Source: Theropithecus gelada (lineage: Eukaryota > Chordata > Mammalia > Primates > Cercopithecidae). Taken from it: 64,000 bases of DNA. The DNA lies in assembly GCF_003255815.1 (NCBI RefSeq), contig NC_037674.1, forward strand, positions 18,743,116-18,807,115, written 5' to 3'. Of the stretch, positions 49,101-56,071 are shown piece after piece (position 1 is the stretch's first letter; the number at the start of each line of letters is the position of its first letter). The notes beneath the pieces are model-generated. The model saw only the letters and a list, made by a program, of their open reading frames with translations. It searched no databases and was not told the DNA's origin. The position numbers and the translations under genes were made by a program.

Positions 49101-52100
49101 TTCTATGGCAAATTCAGAGCCCACAGCCCAGCTAAGCAAGTGGCATGGACCCTGTGCAAAGAACTTCCAAAGATCCTTAGCTCCCAGAATCCTACAGGCC
49201 CACAGTCCACTTACCTCCTAACTTGATATGCTCTCAACACCCTTGAAGAAATCAAGTTTAGAAGTATTTTTTCATTTTCATTATAAAAATTTCTAAATAT
49301 AAACAAAAGTATAGACCATAACAAAATCGTGTGTCCTCATTATTCACCTTCAGTAACCATCAACATTATACTACTATTATCTGTCCCTCCCCCACTTTTT
49401 TGTTACAGCTGTATAAAGCAAATCACAGTCATTTCATTCTGCCAATAAACAATTGATAAAGGCGTATTTCAACAGAACTACAATGCCATTATCACATCCA
49501 GTAAAATTAACAGTAATCCCTTATAATCTAGTATCCAGTCTACATTAAAATTTCTCCAGTTACCTAAAAATTGTCTTTATGTTTGGGTTTGTTCAAATCA
49601 GTATCCAAACAAGGTCTATTATTTCATTATGTTTGTTCCTTTAGAAATAGATAATTTTAAAAACCAAACAGAATGGGACTGTCTTCTGCAAGCCTGCCTA
49701 CAGACAGGTAAATCAATCCTGTTGTACCAAGAATCAGCTGTTCTTCCCATGTGTCTTTTCAGTACGGAGTCTCAGCATTAAGCAGTTAGCTCCTGAACTT
49801 GCAGGGAGGCAGGAGTCTATCTTAGAGGGAAGCTATTTTACTTTCTTTGGGCTCAGGGACAGAGAATCAGATTCATCATAATCCTTGATTCATAATACAC
49901 TATTTTTTTTTGAGACAGGGTCTTGCTGTGTTGCCCAGGCAGCACACTGCAGCCTTGACCCCTGGGTTTGAGCGATCTTCCTACCTCAGCTTCCTGAGTA
50001 GCTGGGACTATAGGTGGGCACCACCACACCTGGCTGATGTTTTAAATTGTTAGTAGAGATGGCGTCTCACTATGTTGCTCAGGCTGGTCTTGAACTCCTG
50101 GGCTTAAGCAATTCTCCTGCCTTGGCCTCCCAAAGTGCCAGGATTACAGGTATGAGCCAACATCCCTGGCCTGCTTTAAGAATTATAAAAAAGGCTATCT
50201 GTAATCTTTTGTGATTTACGTTTTTCATTCAAAATTCGTATTTTTGAATATGAGAAGCAACATGAGTCAGCCATTCAAAAAGGCATATTTCAATAGAACT
50301 ACAATGCCATTATCACAGCCAGTAAAATTAACAGTAGTCCCTTATAATCTAATATCCAGTCCACATTGAAATTTCCCAAGTTATCTAAAAAATGCAGAGA
50401 TGGGGTCTCATCTTGTTGTGTAGCTGGAGTTCATTCATTTGACTGCTATATAATATTCCATTGTATAAATAAATTATAATTTATTTGTCTACATCTCTAG
50501 CCATTCTTTCCTTACTGCCTTTTTGTGAGAGGAGTGGGTGGCACAAAGTCCTAGAGCCTGTCACAGGGTGAAATTTTTATCTTGAATATCCTGTTGTTTC
50601 TGTCCTAGGTACAATGTTGTTTTCAAGTACTTACTAAGCGTACGCCGGGTGCAAGCTGAGCTGCAGCACTGCTGGGCCCTACAAATGCAGCGCAAGCACC
50701 TCAAGTCCAACCAGACTGATGCGATCAAGTGGCGCCTAAGAAATCACATGGCATTTTTGGTGGATAATCTTCAGTACTATCTCCAGGTCTGTGCTGAGAG
50801 ATGAGTAGAAGGAAGGGGTATGGAAAAATGTCTAGCAGGTTGGCAGGGAGTATTGAATAGGGACTGTAAGTTTGTATTTGATAAAATGGTGGGGTTTGAG
50901 AAATTCAGGAGTTATATCATTAAGCATGTTTCTTAAAATAAAAAAGCATTTTATTTTATTATTTTTTAGAGACAGGGTCTTTCTCTGTTTCCCAGGCTGG
51001 AGTGCAGTGGTACAGTGATAGCTCACTGAAGCCTCAAGCTCCTGGACTCAAGTGATCCCCCTGCCTCAGCCTCTCAAGTAGCTGTGACTACAGGTACATG
51101 CCACTGCACCCAGCTGGTTTTTAAAATTTTTTGTAGAGGTGGAGTCTCACTTTGTTGCCCAGGCTGGTGTCAAACTCCTGGCTTCAGCCAGGTGTGGTGG
51201 CTCACGTCTGTAATCTCAGCACTTTGGGAGGCTGAGGTGGGCGGATCACTTGAGGTCAGGAGTTTGAGACCAGCCTGGCTAGCATGGTGAAACGCCATCT
51301 CTACTAAAAATACAAAAAAATGAGCCGAGCGTGGTGGCGCATGCCTGTAGTCCCAGCTACCTGGGAGGCTGAGGTAGAAGAATTGCTTGAACCTGGGAGG
51401 TGGAGGTTGCAGTGAGCCCAGATCACACCATTGCACTCCAGCCTAGGCGACAGAACAAGACTCCATCTCAAAAAAAAAAAAGAAAGGAAAAGAGAAAAGG
51501 ATGGGGCAGGGGAGAGTGGTCAGCCAGGACATTGGAGGGAGGGGTTTTAGAATTATGCAAATAACTTCCTACAAGGCTGGGCAATATAAGGGTGTCTTTG
51601 GTCAGCCTTAATGTGACTTAGAAGGAAGATGAGTGGGGGCAAAGCATTTTCATTTCAATCTGTCAGGCATCTTAATGTCTTTGAGTGCTTAGAATATTCA
51701 AGGTGCTAAACTTTTTGTGTAATGTCTATCAGGTAGATGTGTTGGAGTCTCAGTTCTCCCAGCTGCTTCATCAAATCAATTCTACCCAAGACTTTGAAAG
51801 CATCCGATTGGCTCATGACCACTTCCTGAGCAATTTGCTGGCTCAATCCTTTATCCTATTGAAACCTGTAAGTAAGGCGCATTGGTTTCCTCGGACTGCT
51901 TCTAGCACTGACCATTCCCTTAGGCGCTTTGAGTTGACAGGATATGAAACCATCATTAAGCAATTATTCAAGTCCATTTTAAAACATTTTTTAAGAATGT
52001 ATAAAGCGGCCGGGCATGGTGGCTTATGCCTGTAATCCCAGCACTTTGGGAGGCCGAGGTGGGTGGATCACAAGGTCAGGAGTTCACCAGCCTGGCCAAC

Positions 52101-55100
52101 ATGGTGGAACCCTGTCTCTACTAAAAATACAAAAGGAAAAAAATAGCCGGGTGTCGTGGCAGTCACCTGTAATCCCAACTACTTGGGAGGCTGAGGCAGG
52201 AGAATTGCTTGGACCCGGGAGGCGGAGGTTGCAGTGAGCCGAGATCGTTCCACTGCACTCCAGCCTGGGCAACAGAGCAAGATTCTGTCTTTGGGGATGG
52301 GGTGGGGGGGGAAGAATGTGTAAAGCAAAACTAAAAAGGCATGTTAAAACAGGACCTAAGATGTCTTTGAATTTCGGAAATATGGGGTGTGGTGAGCAGC
52401 TACAGATGAAAGAATTATGTGCTTAAACCCTCAGGAGTTAAAGAAACTCAAAATCCTTGCTGACAATACAGAAAAATCAATGAAAAGCATATAGAGTTCA
52501 CCTTCTTAGAAATCTTTTGGACCAGGATGGATCAGTCATTTCAAAGTTTTCATAGACAGCTAGAGTAGTGTTTCTCTCTCGATGTGTGTGTTTCTGTAAA
52601 TACATGTATGTCTCCTTCGTGGCAGTCATTCTCAACTTTGGCTGCACATGGGAATCATCGGGACCCTTTAAAAAAATCCAGATGACAGAGCACTTAAATT
52701 AGAATCCCTAAAACAGTGGGACCCAGCTACCAATTTTTTTTAAAGCTCACAAGCTAGTTTCAATTCCAGGATAAAGAACAGGAAGATTGAAATGACCTCT
52801 GGGCCGGGCGCGGTGGCTCATGCTTGTAATCCCAGCACTTTGGGAGGCCGAGGTGGGCGGATCACGAGGTCAGGAGATCGAGACCATCCTGGCTAACACG
52901 GTGAAACCCCGTCTCTACCGAAAACACAAAAAATTAGCCGGGCGTGGTGGCGGCACCTGTAGTCCCAGCTACTCGGGAGGCTGAGGCAGGAGAATGGCGT
53001 GAATCCGGGAGGCGGAGCTTGCAGTGAGCGGACATGGCGCCACTGCACTCCAGCCGGGGCGACACAGCGAGACTCCGTCTCAACAAAAAAAAAAAAAAAA
53101 AAAAAAAGAAATGATCTCTGGTAGTTTCTAATGGAACGGTCATGCCTCCTCTCTGACATGAGCTGGTTGTTACTCCTCAGTGTGCTACAGCACAGCCGTT
53201 ACAGACTTTTAAAAATGTTCTGGTGTTTAGGGCTATTTCTGCTGCCCAGGAAGAGTAAGATATATATTAATAAATGCCATTTCAGAGGGCTGGTTGAAAA
53301 CAACCAAGAACTACTGTGATGGGTCGATGCTGTCCTTATGTGGCATAGATGTATCCATAGGGAAAAGCCGAGTATCAGAGCAGGTCATCATCATTAAATA
53401 TTTATTGAGTGCTTACTGTATGCAAGGCACTGGGGATACAAAGAGGTATAATTCATGGCTCTGCCCTTAAGGAGCTCACAATCTAGTTGGAAAAACAAGA
53501 CATATATATACATACAGAAATCATTAACAACACAGAGGCCTGAACAATTGCCAAGTGGACAACAGTACAGATAATAAAGAAGCAAGAAACGGGGTTCACT
53601 AAAGGCTACAGTGGGGAAGGGAGTGCTTCACTGAGAGAGTGGGACTTGAACTGGTATTAAAAAGAAGAGCATCCCAGGCAAAGGGAACAACACTCACAGC
53701 TCAGAGGCAGGAACACACTCTGCGGGTCTAAGAAATGAAGAGTTAAATGTGGCTAGAATGGAGGTTTGGTGCAGGGCTGAGAGAGTAATACTCGCGTACG
53801 CAGGAAAGGATGCGTTTGTTTTACACATATTGTATGTCTGAGGGGCTGGCAGGCCTTGCAAGTGACAGTGTCTATCCTCTCAGATTTGGGAGGTCAGCTA
53901 TTAATCAGACTGTTCTCCCAAATCTTTAATTTCATGGACGTACCTTCCTTCTTTTCCTAATGCCAACTCTGTTTCCTGGGTAGGTGTTTCACTGCCTGAA
54001 TGAAATCCTAGATCTCTGTCACAGTTTTTGTTCGCTGGTCAGTCAGAACCTAGGCCCACTGGATGAGCGTGGAGCCGCCCAGCTGAGCATTCTCGTGAAG
54101 GTGCGTCTGCCTGGAAGTATGCAGCCTTGCCGAAAGGACAGAGGTGGTTTTGTCAATGGAGAATTCATGATCTTTCCTCTGAGTCAGTAAAGCATTTCCT
54201 CAATACACACACGTACAGAAATAAGATATAAAGATAAAAATGTTGGTATCAGTTGATTTTGAATCAGGTAATTACTGTGCCACCTCAGAGTGCTCAAAAA
54301 TAGTTCAGTCCTGAATAGTTTATTCAGCCCATCAAATAAGCATTGGCTTTGTTCTAACTTCCTCACATCCTACCCCTCCTTACTTCCTTGAACTAACCCC
54401 TATCTCACTGAGATAATTATCTGCTTGTAATCAGAACGGGTTCTCCCCAACCCCAGTACTTGACAAAATACATTAACTGGAAACCAGCTACTAAATTCCT
54501 ACTGGTGAAAGAGTACTTTCATAGGAAGTCATGCATGTATGGATTTGGTACAAGTCATTTTAAGAACTAATAGAAATAGGAATGTGGGAAGGCCAGGTGG
54601 TTCTGTAGAATTTTGAGCAAGGCTTTTCCAAGAAACTCCTCCCTCCGCCCCCATCCTCCATATGGAGAGTTGGTGAGCTGAAGTGGAATGACAGCTGAGT
54701 CCTTCTCTCTGCAGGGCTTTAGCCGCCAGTCTTCACTCCTATTCAAGATTCTCTCCAGTGTTCGGAATCATCAGATCAACTCAGATTTGGCTCAACTACT
54801 GTTACGACTAGATTATAACAAATACTATACCCAGGCTGGTGGAACTCTGGGCAGGTAGGAGCAACCCTTGGGTAACTCAGTAGACTTTTGTGGGTGACTT
54901 TTTAATGAGTTGCAGAATTCTAGAGCTGGAAGAAGACTTTAGCCATCATATAGTCCAAATACCCTCATTTTATATAAACAAGGTTTAGAGATAGAGGTGT
55001 GACCATCTTTAATAATTTTAATGAAGATTATTTTCTAGTAGAAGTCATCATCATCATCATAAAATACTAAAAAACCTGACAGTGAGATAGGTGTTAAATC

Positions 55101-55524
55101 CTTTGCTAGGTTATGTATTGCTATGCTGGGAGGCAGTGTGCCTTCCATTCCCAATTCTGATATGAACTAGCTGTGCAGCCGTGGGCACCCCGCCTTGCTG
55201 GTCGGTCCCTAGCTTCCACATCGGTGAAAGGGGGGGACCACTCCTTCTAACTCTAAACTTTAAGTGAGATTCAGTGGTAGCTGGCTTCCCAGAGCTCTGT
55301 CATTCCCATTCAGAAAATCACTTTATTGTCCTTTCTCTCTCTAAAATGTCTGCAAGTAGACTTTTTTCTAAGCTATTTTAGCAGAAGAGTCAAAAGAAAC
55401 TCTTGTTTTAAGACGACATTATTTAGACCACAGGTTGTCCTGATTCATATTTCTTTGAAGGCAGTCTTGGGAAAGCATGATACTTAATAAGGCTCTTTTT
55501 CTCTTTTGTAGTTTCGGGATGTGA
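22103..55524 (+). CDS. TUBGCP4: TUBGCP4: gamma-tubulin complex component 4, complete coding region
   Basis: Eighteen coding exons splice in frame to 667 codons plus stop, matching the recalled human GCP4 length. GCP4 is a subunit of the gamma-tubulin ring complex, which nucleates microtubules at centrosomes. The family has an N-terminal GRIP1 domain, used for side-by-side packing, and a C-terminal GRIP2 domain that binds gamma-tubulin; here they cover roughly residues 1-340 and 350-660. The start MIHELLLALSGYPG at 22103 matches the recalled N-terminus, and the end is GGTLGSFGM. The frame upstream of this ATG stays open for over 180 codons but has no in-frame ATG. Exon 13 has a tandem NAGNAG acceptor that adds or drops one Ala. 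Exons 9, 12 and 14 have weak donors (gtttgt, gtttgc, gtctgt). Human TUBGCP4 mutations cause microcephaly with chorioretinopathy. No disabling change is seen. Confidence 0.97.
22695..22875 (+). mobile_element. MIR fragment in TUBGCP4 intron 1
   Basis: CATTATCTTATTTAATCCTCAC, then GGGGTCACATAGCTAGTAATT and GAACCCAGGTCTGTCTGGC. Confidence 0.8.
23640..23745 (+). mobile_element. L2 3'-end fragment
   Basis: ACCTGGAGCACCTAGCACAG and GCCACATAGCAGGTGTTTAG are L2 3'-end text. Similar short pieces occur near 2345-2410, 23265-23320 and 24960-25025. Confidence 0.6.
24195..24740 (+). mobile_element. MIR element split by an AluY
   Basis: GTTGAGCACTGGCTGTGTGC...TATTAACTTATTTAATCC before the Alu and AAAACTGAGGTACCGACAGG...AACCCAGGCAGTCAGGCTCC after it form one MIR. 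Confidence 0.85.
24284..24586 (-). mobile_element. Young AluY in MIR, with (TTTA)n tail and internal deletion
   Basis: Monkey-type head GGCTTGAGCC. Its tail reads (ATTT)n at 24283-24303. The right arm lacks about 20 bp (TGTCGCCCCCAGTGGC). Target repeats at 24262-24283 and 24587-24608. Confidence 0.92.
25097..25398 (+). mobile_element. Alu in L1
   Basis: Old forward Alu; AAAATTAAAT-type sequence flanks both sides. Confidence 0.88.
25688..25962 (-). mobile_element. Alu in L1
   Basis: Reverse Alu missing part of the left arm; AATGATTCCACT flanks both sides. Confidence 0.88.
26846..26974 (+). CDS. TUBGCP4: TUBGCP4 exon 2
   Basis: 129 nt, residues 27-69, from VSQDFPFLHPSETS to GHVQQQ. Acceptor cccacag|gtatcg, donor caacag|gtgggt. 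Confidence 0.95.
27218..27340 (+). CDS. TUBGCP4: TUBGCP4 exon 3
   Basis: 123 nt, residues 70-110 (DHHPSQQGQGG...LLDLEQE). Acceptor atttcag|gatcac, donor caagag|gtaaga. Confidence 0.95.
27724..27777 (+). CDS. TUBGCP4: TUBGCP4 exon 4
   Basis: 54 nt, residues 111-128 (FLGDPHLSISHVNYSLDQ). Acceptor gttgcag|ttcctg, donor gaccag|gtatgc. Confidence 0.94.
28052..28357 (+). mobile_element. Alu in TUBGCP4 intron 4 with (GAAA)n tail
   Basis: Full-length; the tail has turned into GAAA repeats (28336-28356). Confidence 0.88.
28555..28611 (+). CDS. TUBGCP4: TUBGCP4 exon 5
   Basis: 57 nt, residues 129-147 (FQLLFPSVMVVVEQIKSQK). Acceptor tttgcag|tttcag, donor caaaag|gtgaga. Confidence 0.95.
29450..29637 (+). 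mobile_element. MIR fragment in TUBGCP4 intron 5
   Basis: TTAGACACTGTGCTAAGTGC...GTCACACAGATAGTAGTAA...TGCTCTTAACCACTAG spans most of a MIR. Confidence 0.8.
29905..30060 (+). mobile_element. L1M 3'-end fragment
   Basis: GGATTGTGGTAATGGTTGCC and ATTATACCTCAAAGTGG match the end of ancient L1 elements. Confidence 0.65.
30194..30341 (+). mobile_element. MER5-type hAT-Charlie DNA transposon
   Basis: About 148 bp with inverted termini CAGTGGTTCTCA and TGAGAACCACT and the internal TAGAATCACCTGGAGG motif of MER5A/B. Non-autonomous. Confidence 0.85.
30475..30554 (+). CDS. TUBGCP4: TUBGCP4 exon 6
   Basis: 80 nt, residues 148-173 plus two bases of Lys174 (IHGCQILETVYKHSCGG...). Acceptor ttccag|attcat, donor gaaaa|gtaagt. 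Confidence 0.95.
30930..31310 (+). mobile_element. Old L1-like fragment
   Basis: ATCCCATGATGCCACTCTTAGG and CACAAACATGTTCATTGCA resemble L1 3' regions. Boundaries are vague. Confidence 0.5.
31340..31498 (-). mobile_element. Free left Alu monomer (FLAM-like)
   Basis: About 115 bp of Alu left arm plus a T-rich tail, between 17-bp repeats (AGGCCACTCACAGCTCT at 31323-31339 and 31499-31515). Confidence 0.88.
31884..32170 (+). mobile_element. Alu
   Basis: Old forward Alu with small deletions and a CAAAA-rich tail. Confidence 0.85.
32171..33350. mobile_element. Old L1-type 3' region with nested Alu
   Basis: AT-rich text on both sides of the Alu at 32363 (for example TTGTTAACATTTCCCACATTTG and TTGTCCCCCAGAATTCCTTC) reads like an L1M 3'UTR. 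Family and strand are uncertain. Confidence 0.45.
32363..32668 (+). mobile_element. Alu in L1-like sequence
   Basis: Old forward Alu with an A-rich middle and tail. Confidence 0.85.
33732..33933 (+). CDS. TUBGCP4: TUBGCP4 exon 7
   Basis: 202 nt, residues 174-241, including AWMLHGLLLDQHEEFF and an acidic QPEEDEEDLG loop. Acceptor gcccag|aatcct, donor gacttg|gtgaga. Confidence 0.96.
34243..34556 (-). mobile_element. Alu downstream of TUBGCP4 exon 7
   Basis: Full-length reverse Alu, about 310 bp past the exon. Confidence 0.88.
34599..34632. repeat. (ATCC)n/(ATTC)n simple repeat
   Basis: Four-base repeats CATCCATCC turning into CATTCATT. Confidence 0.9.
34640..36240. repeat. Long ancient interspersed repeat interrupted by an AluY
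   Basis: TATGTGCCAGGCATTG, CCTAAGGAGCTCGTAG, GTAAAGGTACAGGGGC, CACTCTGGATGCTGTATG and CCCTGAGGAGCACC follow, in order, a widespread old mammalian repeat consensus. The AluY at 35307 splits it. I do not assign a family name. Confidence 0.5.
35307..35612 (+). mobile_element. Young AluY, monkey-type head
   Basis: GGCTCAAGCCTG head and a long A tail. AATCAAGATTA on both sides is the target duplication. Splits the old repeat at 34640-36240. Confidence 0.93.
36583..36748 (+). CDS. TUBGCP4: TUBGCP4 exon 8
   Basis: 166 nt, residues 242-296 plus one base (RLIEEENMLAPSLKQFSLRV...NLTRK). Acceptor gactag|cgcctg, donor aaaag|gtagaa. Confidence 0.96.
36999..37123 (+). CDS. TUBGCP4: TUBGCP4 exon 9
   Basis: 125 nt, residues 297-338 (GSILKNQEDTFAAELHRL...GTVAE). 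The donor gctgag|gtttgt is weak, followed by a TG/TA simple repeat and a 7.8 kb intron. Confidence 0.95.
37136..37172. repeat. (TG)n(TA)n repeat just past TUBGCP4 exon 9
   Basis: The tract begins about 15 bp into intron 9, next to a weak donor. Confidence 0.9.
37229..37557 (+). mobile_element. Alu with (GAAA)n tail
   Basis: Full-length; the tail becomes GAAA repeats. AGAAATTGAGT.ACTT flanks both sides. Confidence 0.9.
37900..38060 (+). mobile_element. Degraded MIR-like fragment
   Basis: AATCATCTTATGAGG...CTCATTCTTATAAATGG...GGCACAGTGAGTTGCC is a weak MIR match. Confidence 0.4.
38277..38566 (-). mobile_element. Alu
   Basis: Full-length reverse Alu. Confidence 0.88.
38655..38956 (-). mobile_element. 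Alu
   Basis: Full-length reverse Alu with a TTTTG-type tail. Confidence 0.88.
40208..40302 (-). mobile_element. Alu left-arm fragment
   Basis: GAGATGGGGTCTTGCTATG...GTGAGCCACCATACCC, internally deleted, within L1. Confidence 0.75.
40499..40901 (-). mobile_element. Solo MaLR LTR (MST/THE1-type), reverse orientation, with AT-rich insert
   Basis: It opens TGTATTAGTCTGTTCTCGTGCTGC and ends GTGGGGACACAGCC...GTGTCA, i.e. a THE1/MST LTR read backwards. About 65 bp of AT-rich sequence (40687-40755) bounded by repeated CCCCTTTATAA interrupts it. It splits an L1 fragment. Confidence 0.85.
41318..41621 (-). mobile_element. Alu (first of a reverse-oriented cluster)
   Basis: Full-length reverse Alu with a long poly-T. 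Confidence 0.88.
41633..41972 (-). mobile_element. One or two old Alus
   Basis: Two arm-like blocks (41633-41795 and 41810-41972) joined by a T-rich linker; either one rearranged dimer or two monomer insertions. Confidence 0.7.
41980..42272 (-). mobile_element. Old Alu next to 7SL pseudogene
   Basis: Full-length old reverse Alu (GAACTCTTAGGGTAAAGC variant), ending in CACGCCCAGC. Confidence 0.85.
42276..42499 (-). pseudogene. 7SL RNA (SRP RNA) pseudogene
   Basis: Between two Alus lies sequence whose reverse complement follows 7SL RNA, not Alu. Blocks at 42328-42346 and 42369-42377 match the S-domain segments GGGGGACCACCAGGTTGCC and TTCGGCATCA, which Alus lack. The 5' Alu domain is at the right end (to about 42499). 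The copy is diverged and ends after the GTCAAAA region, so the 3' end is missing or deleted. It is a decayed retrocopy with no promoter seen. Confidence 0.85.
42541..42860 (+). mobile_element. Alu with (ATAAA)n tail
   Basis: Full-length; the tail has become ATAAA repeats at about 42828-42860, followed by (TA)/(CA) tracts. Confidence 0.88.
43164..43213. repeat. Perfect 25-bp tandem duplication
   Basis: A 25-bp unit starting GCATTATAGTTTGAGAG at 43164-43188 is repeated exactly at 43189-43213, within the L1 fragment. Confidence 0.97.
43459..43728 (-). mobile_element. 5'-truncated Alu
   Basis: Stops at AAAGTGCTGAGATT, lacking the GCGTGAGCCACC head. Confidence 0.85.
43913..44206 (-). mobile_element. 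Alu in L1
   Basis: Full-length; TATTTTCTCACA flanks both sides. Confidence 0.9.
44405..44817 (+). mobile_element. Solo MaLR LTR (MST/THE1-type)
   Basis: It runs from TGATATG through GTGTCCCCACC, a CACGATAGTAAG segment, AACCTCTTTTCTTTATAA and an end in GAACGGAATAATACA, the classic MST/THE1 LTR order. It sits inside an L1 fragment, with L1 resuming after it. No internal coding region is present. Confidence 0.85.
44959..45009 (+). CDS. TUBGCP4: TUBGCP4 exon 10
   Basis: 51 nt, residues 339-355 (HLWKLMVEESDLLGQLK), in phase. Acceptor ttcatag|catctc, donor ctgaag|gtaatg. Confidence 0.95.
45442..45547 (+). CDS. TUBGCP4: TUBGCP4 exon 11
   Basis: 106 nt, residues 356-390 plus one base (IIKDFYLLGRGELFQAFID...). 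Acceptor cctcag|atcatt, donor gcatg|gtaatt. This begins the GRIP2 half. Confidence 0.96.
45845..46750. repeat. Two related old repeat-like stretches, family not named
   Basis: 45845-46190 and 46375-46720 share themes (a long 'A-rich then AAATAATGTAT or GGATTTGTTATTG' opening, a TC-rich middle, and an ATTGGCCxxGCxx ending). They look like old interspersed repeats, the second perhaps a relative of the first. No coding content. Confidence 0.35.
47058..47165 (+). CDS. TUBGCP4: TUBGCP4 exon 12
   Basis: 108 nt, residues 391-426 plus one base (DVNVAFQQSAHKVLLDDDN...EHK). Acceptor cttgcag|atgtga; weak donor acaaag|gtttgc. Confidence 0.95.
47548..47764 (-). mobile_element. 5'-truncated Alu in TUBGCP4 intron 12
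   Basis: Ends at GGTCTTGAACTCCTG with no head; GTGAGCTCT-type repeats flank it. Confidence 0.82.
47867..48008 (+). CDS. TUBGCP4: TUBGCP4 exon 13 (tandem acceptor)
   Basis: 142 nt from the upstream acceptor tcacag|cagatg; the downstream acceptor at 47870 removes one Ala (EHKADATQ versus EHKDATQ). Residues 427-473 plus two bases. Donor gaaaa|gtgagt. Confidence 0.94.
48081..48225 (+). mobile_element. Alu monomer with long A tail
   Basis: One arm (AGGTGTGGTGGCACGTGCC to CATCTCAT) plus A22. AGAATTA flanks both sides. Confidence 0.8.
49458..49570. repeat. First copy of a 113-bp direct repeat
   Basis: It aligns without gaps to 50279-50391, with about 10 mismatches by eye. It lies in L1-like 3' sequence (about 49260-49670). 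Confidence 0.85.
49903..50171 (-). mobile_element. Alu upstream of TUBGCP4 exon 14
   Basis: Old reverse Alu with a right-arm deletion, lying between the two 113-bp direct repeats. Confidence 0.85.
50279..50391. repeat. Second copy of the 113-bp direct repeat
   Basis: Partner of 49458-49570, about 820 bp away, with an Alu between them. L1-like text follows (CTGCTATATAATATTCCATTG). Confidence 0.85.
50609..50786 (+). CDS. TUBGCP4: TUBGCP4 exon 14
   Basis: 178 nt, residues 474-533 (KYNVVFKYLLSVRRVQAELQ...LQYYLQ), the core of GRIP2. Acceptor cctag|gtacaa; weak donor ctccag|gtctgt. Confidence 0.96.
50943..51185 (-). mobile_element. 5'-truncated Alu, abutting a forward Alu
   Basis: Ends at GTCAAACTCCTGG; the next Alu begins within a few bases in the opposite direction. 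Confidence 0.85.
51187..51483 (+). mobile_element. Alu, head-to-head with the previous one
   Basis: Full-length from GCCAGGTGTGGTGGC to the A-rich tail. Confidence 0.9.
51733..51867 (+). CDS. TUBGCP4: TUBGCP4 exon 15
   Basis: 135 nt, residues 534-578 (VDVLESQFSQLLHQINS...ILLKP). Acceptor atcag|gtagat, donor aacct|gtaagt. Confidence 0.96.
52008..52310 (+). mobile_element. Alu with a G-rich tail
   Basis: The head and both arms are normal, but where the A tail belongs the sequence reads G-rich (52293-52311). The flanking AAGAATGTRTAAAGC repeats are preserved. Confidence 0.9.
52623..52755 (+). mobile_element. Degraded MER5-like hAT fragment
   Basis: CAGTCATTCTCAACTTTGGCTGCACATGGGAATCA... has the 5' half of a MER5-type element; the 3' end has decayed. 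Confidence 0.6.
52802..53107 (+). mobile_element. AluY
   Basis: GGGCCGGGCGCGGTGGCTCATGC head, A24 tail, and GAAATGAYCTCTG on both sides. Confidence 0.92.
53395..53860. repeat. Second copy of the same ancient repeat type
   Basis: TATTTATTGAGTGCTTACTG, CTTAAGGAGCTCACAATCTAG and CATCCCAGGCAAAGGGAAC give the same text order as the block at 34640. Confidence 0.55.
53984..54100 (+). CDS. TUBGCP4: TUBGCP4 exon 16
   Basis: 117 nt, residues 579-617 (VFHCLNEILDLCHSFCSLVS...ILVK). Acceptor gggtag|gtgttt, donor gtgaag|gtgcgt. Confidence 0.96.
54715..54854 (+). CDS. TUBGCP4: TUBGCP4 exon 17
   Basis: 140 nt, residues 618-663 plus two bases (GFSRQSSLLFKILSSVRN...GGTLG). Acceptor ctgcag|ggcttt, donor gggcag|gtagga. 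Confidence 0.96.
55512..55524 (+). CDS. TUBGCP4: TUBGCP4 terminal coding exon (18)
   Basis: Only 13 coding bases: they complete a split Ser and add Phe-Gly-Met and TGA. Acceptor tttgtag|tttcgg. The 3'UTR follows. Confidence 0.93.
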
Positions 55525-55784
55525 AAAGTTATGGCTCATAAACTGAAATAACAGCCACGTTCCCAAGTTTGTACCAGAAGATTCAAAACAAACATCCCAT
55601 TCTAGCCAAACAAATAAGTATCTGTGGCCTAGTGATAGGACTCTACCTTTTCTCCTGGAAGCAGTTACTGAACATCCAGGAGTACAAATCCTTCCCATCA
55701 TTCCCATGTGGAAAGGCCTGTCCCATCAAGGAGAACATGTGGCATCTCTGATCCTTTACATTGAGAACATTTGTTGGATATGTT

Positions 55785-55900
55785 CGTTTATTCAGTAGTC
55801 ATTTATTGAGCACCTACTGTACATGCCTTGGTACTGTTCAAGCTGTGGGAGATACAGCAGTAAACAAACAATATAGAGCAGAAAATTAAATATTTTATGG
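55785..55900 (+). mobile_element. MIR/L2-like fragment in TUBGCP4 3'UTR
   Basis: CATTTATTGAGCACCTACTG...GGGAGATACAGCAGTAAAC matches old SINE/LINE2-type text. Confidence 0.6.
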
Positions 55901-56071
55901 TTCATATGTGAAAAAGTAATTATGTTTATAAATAGGCTAACTGCTGGATGTTACCATCAAGTAAGAAAGCAACAGGTAAGATAGGCTTTCTCTCTCCCTA
56001 TACCAAGTAGTTTATACCTACACAGATTGGGCAATTCTAGCTAATGAAAATATATTTAAAGTATTTCTTAG

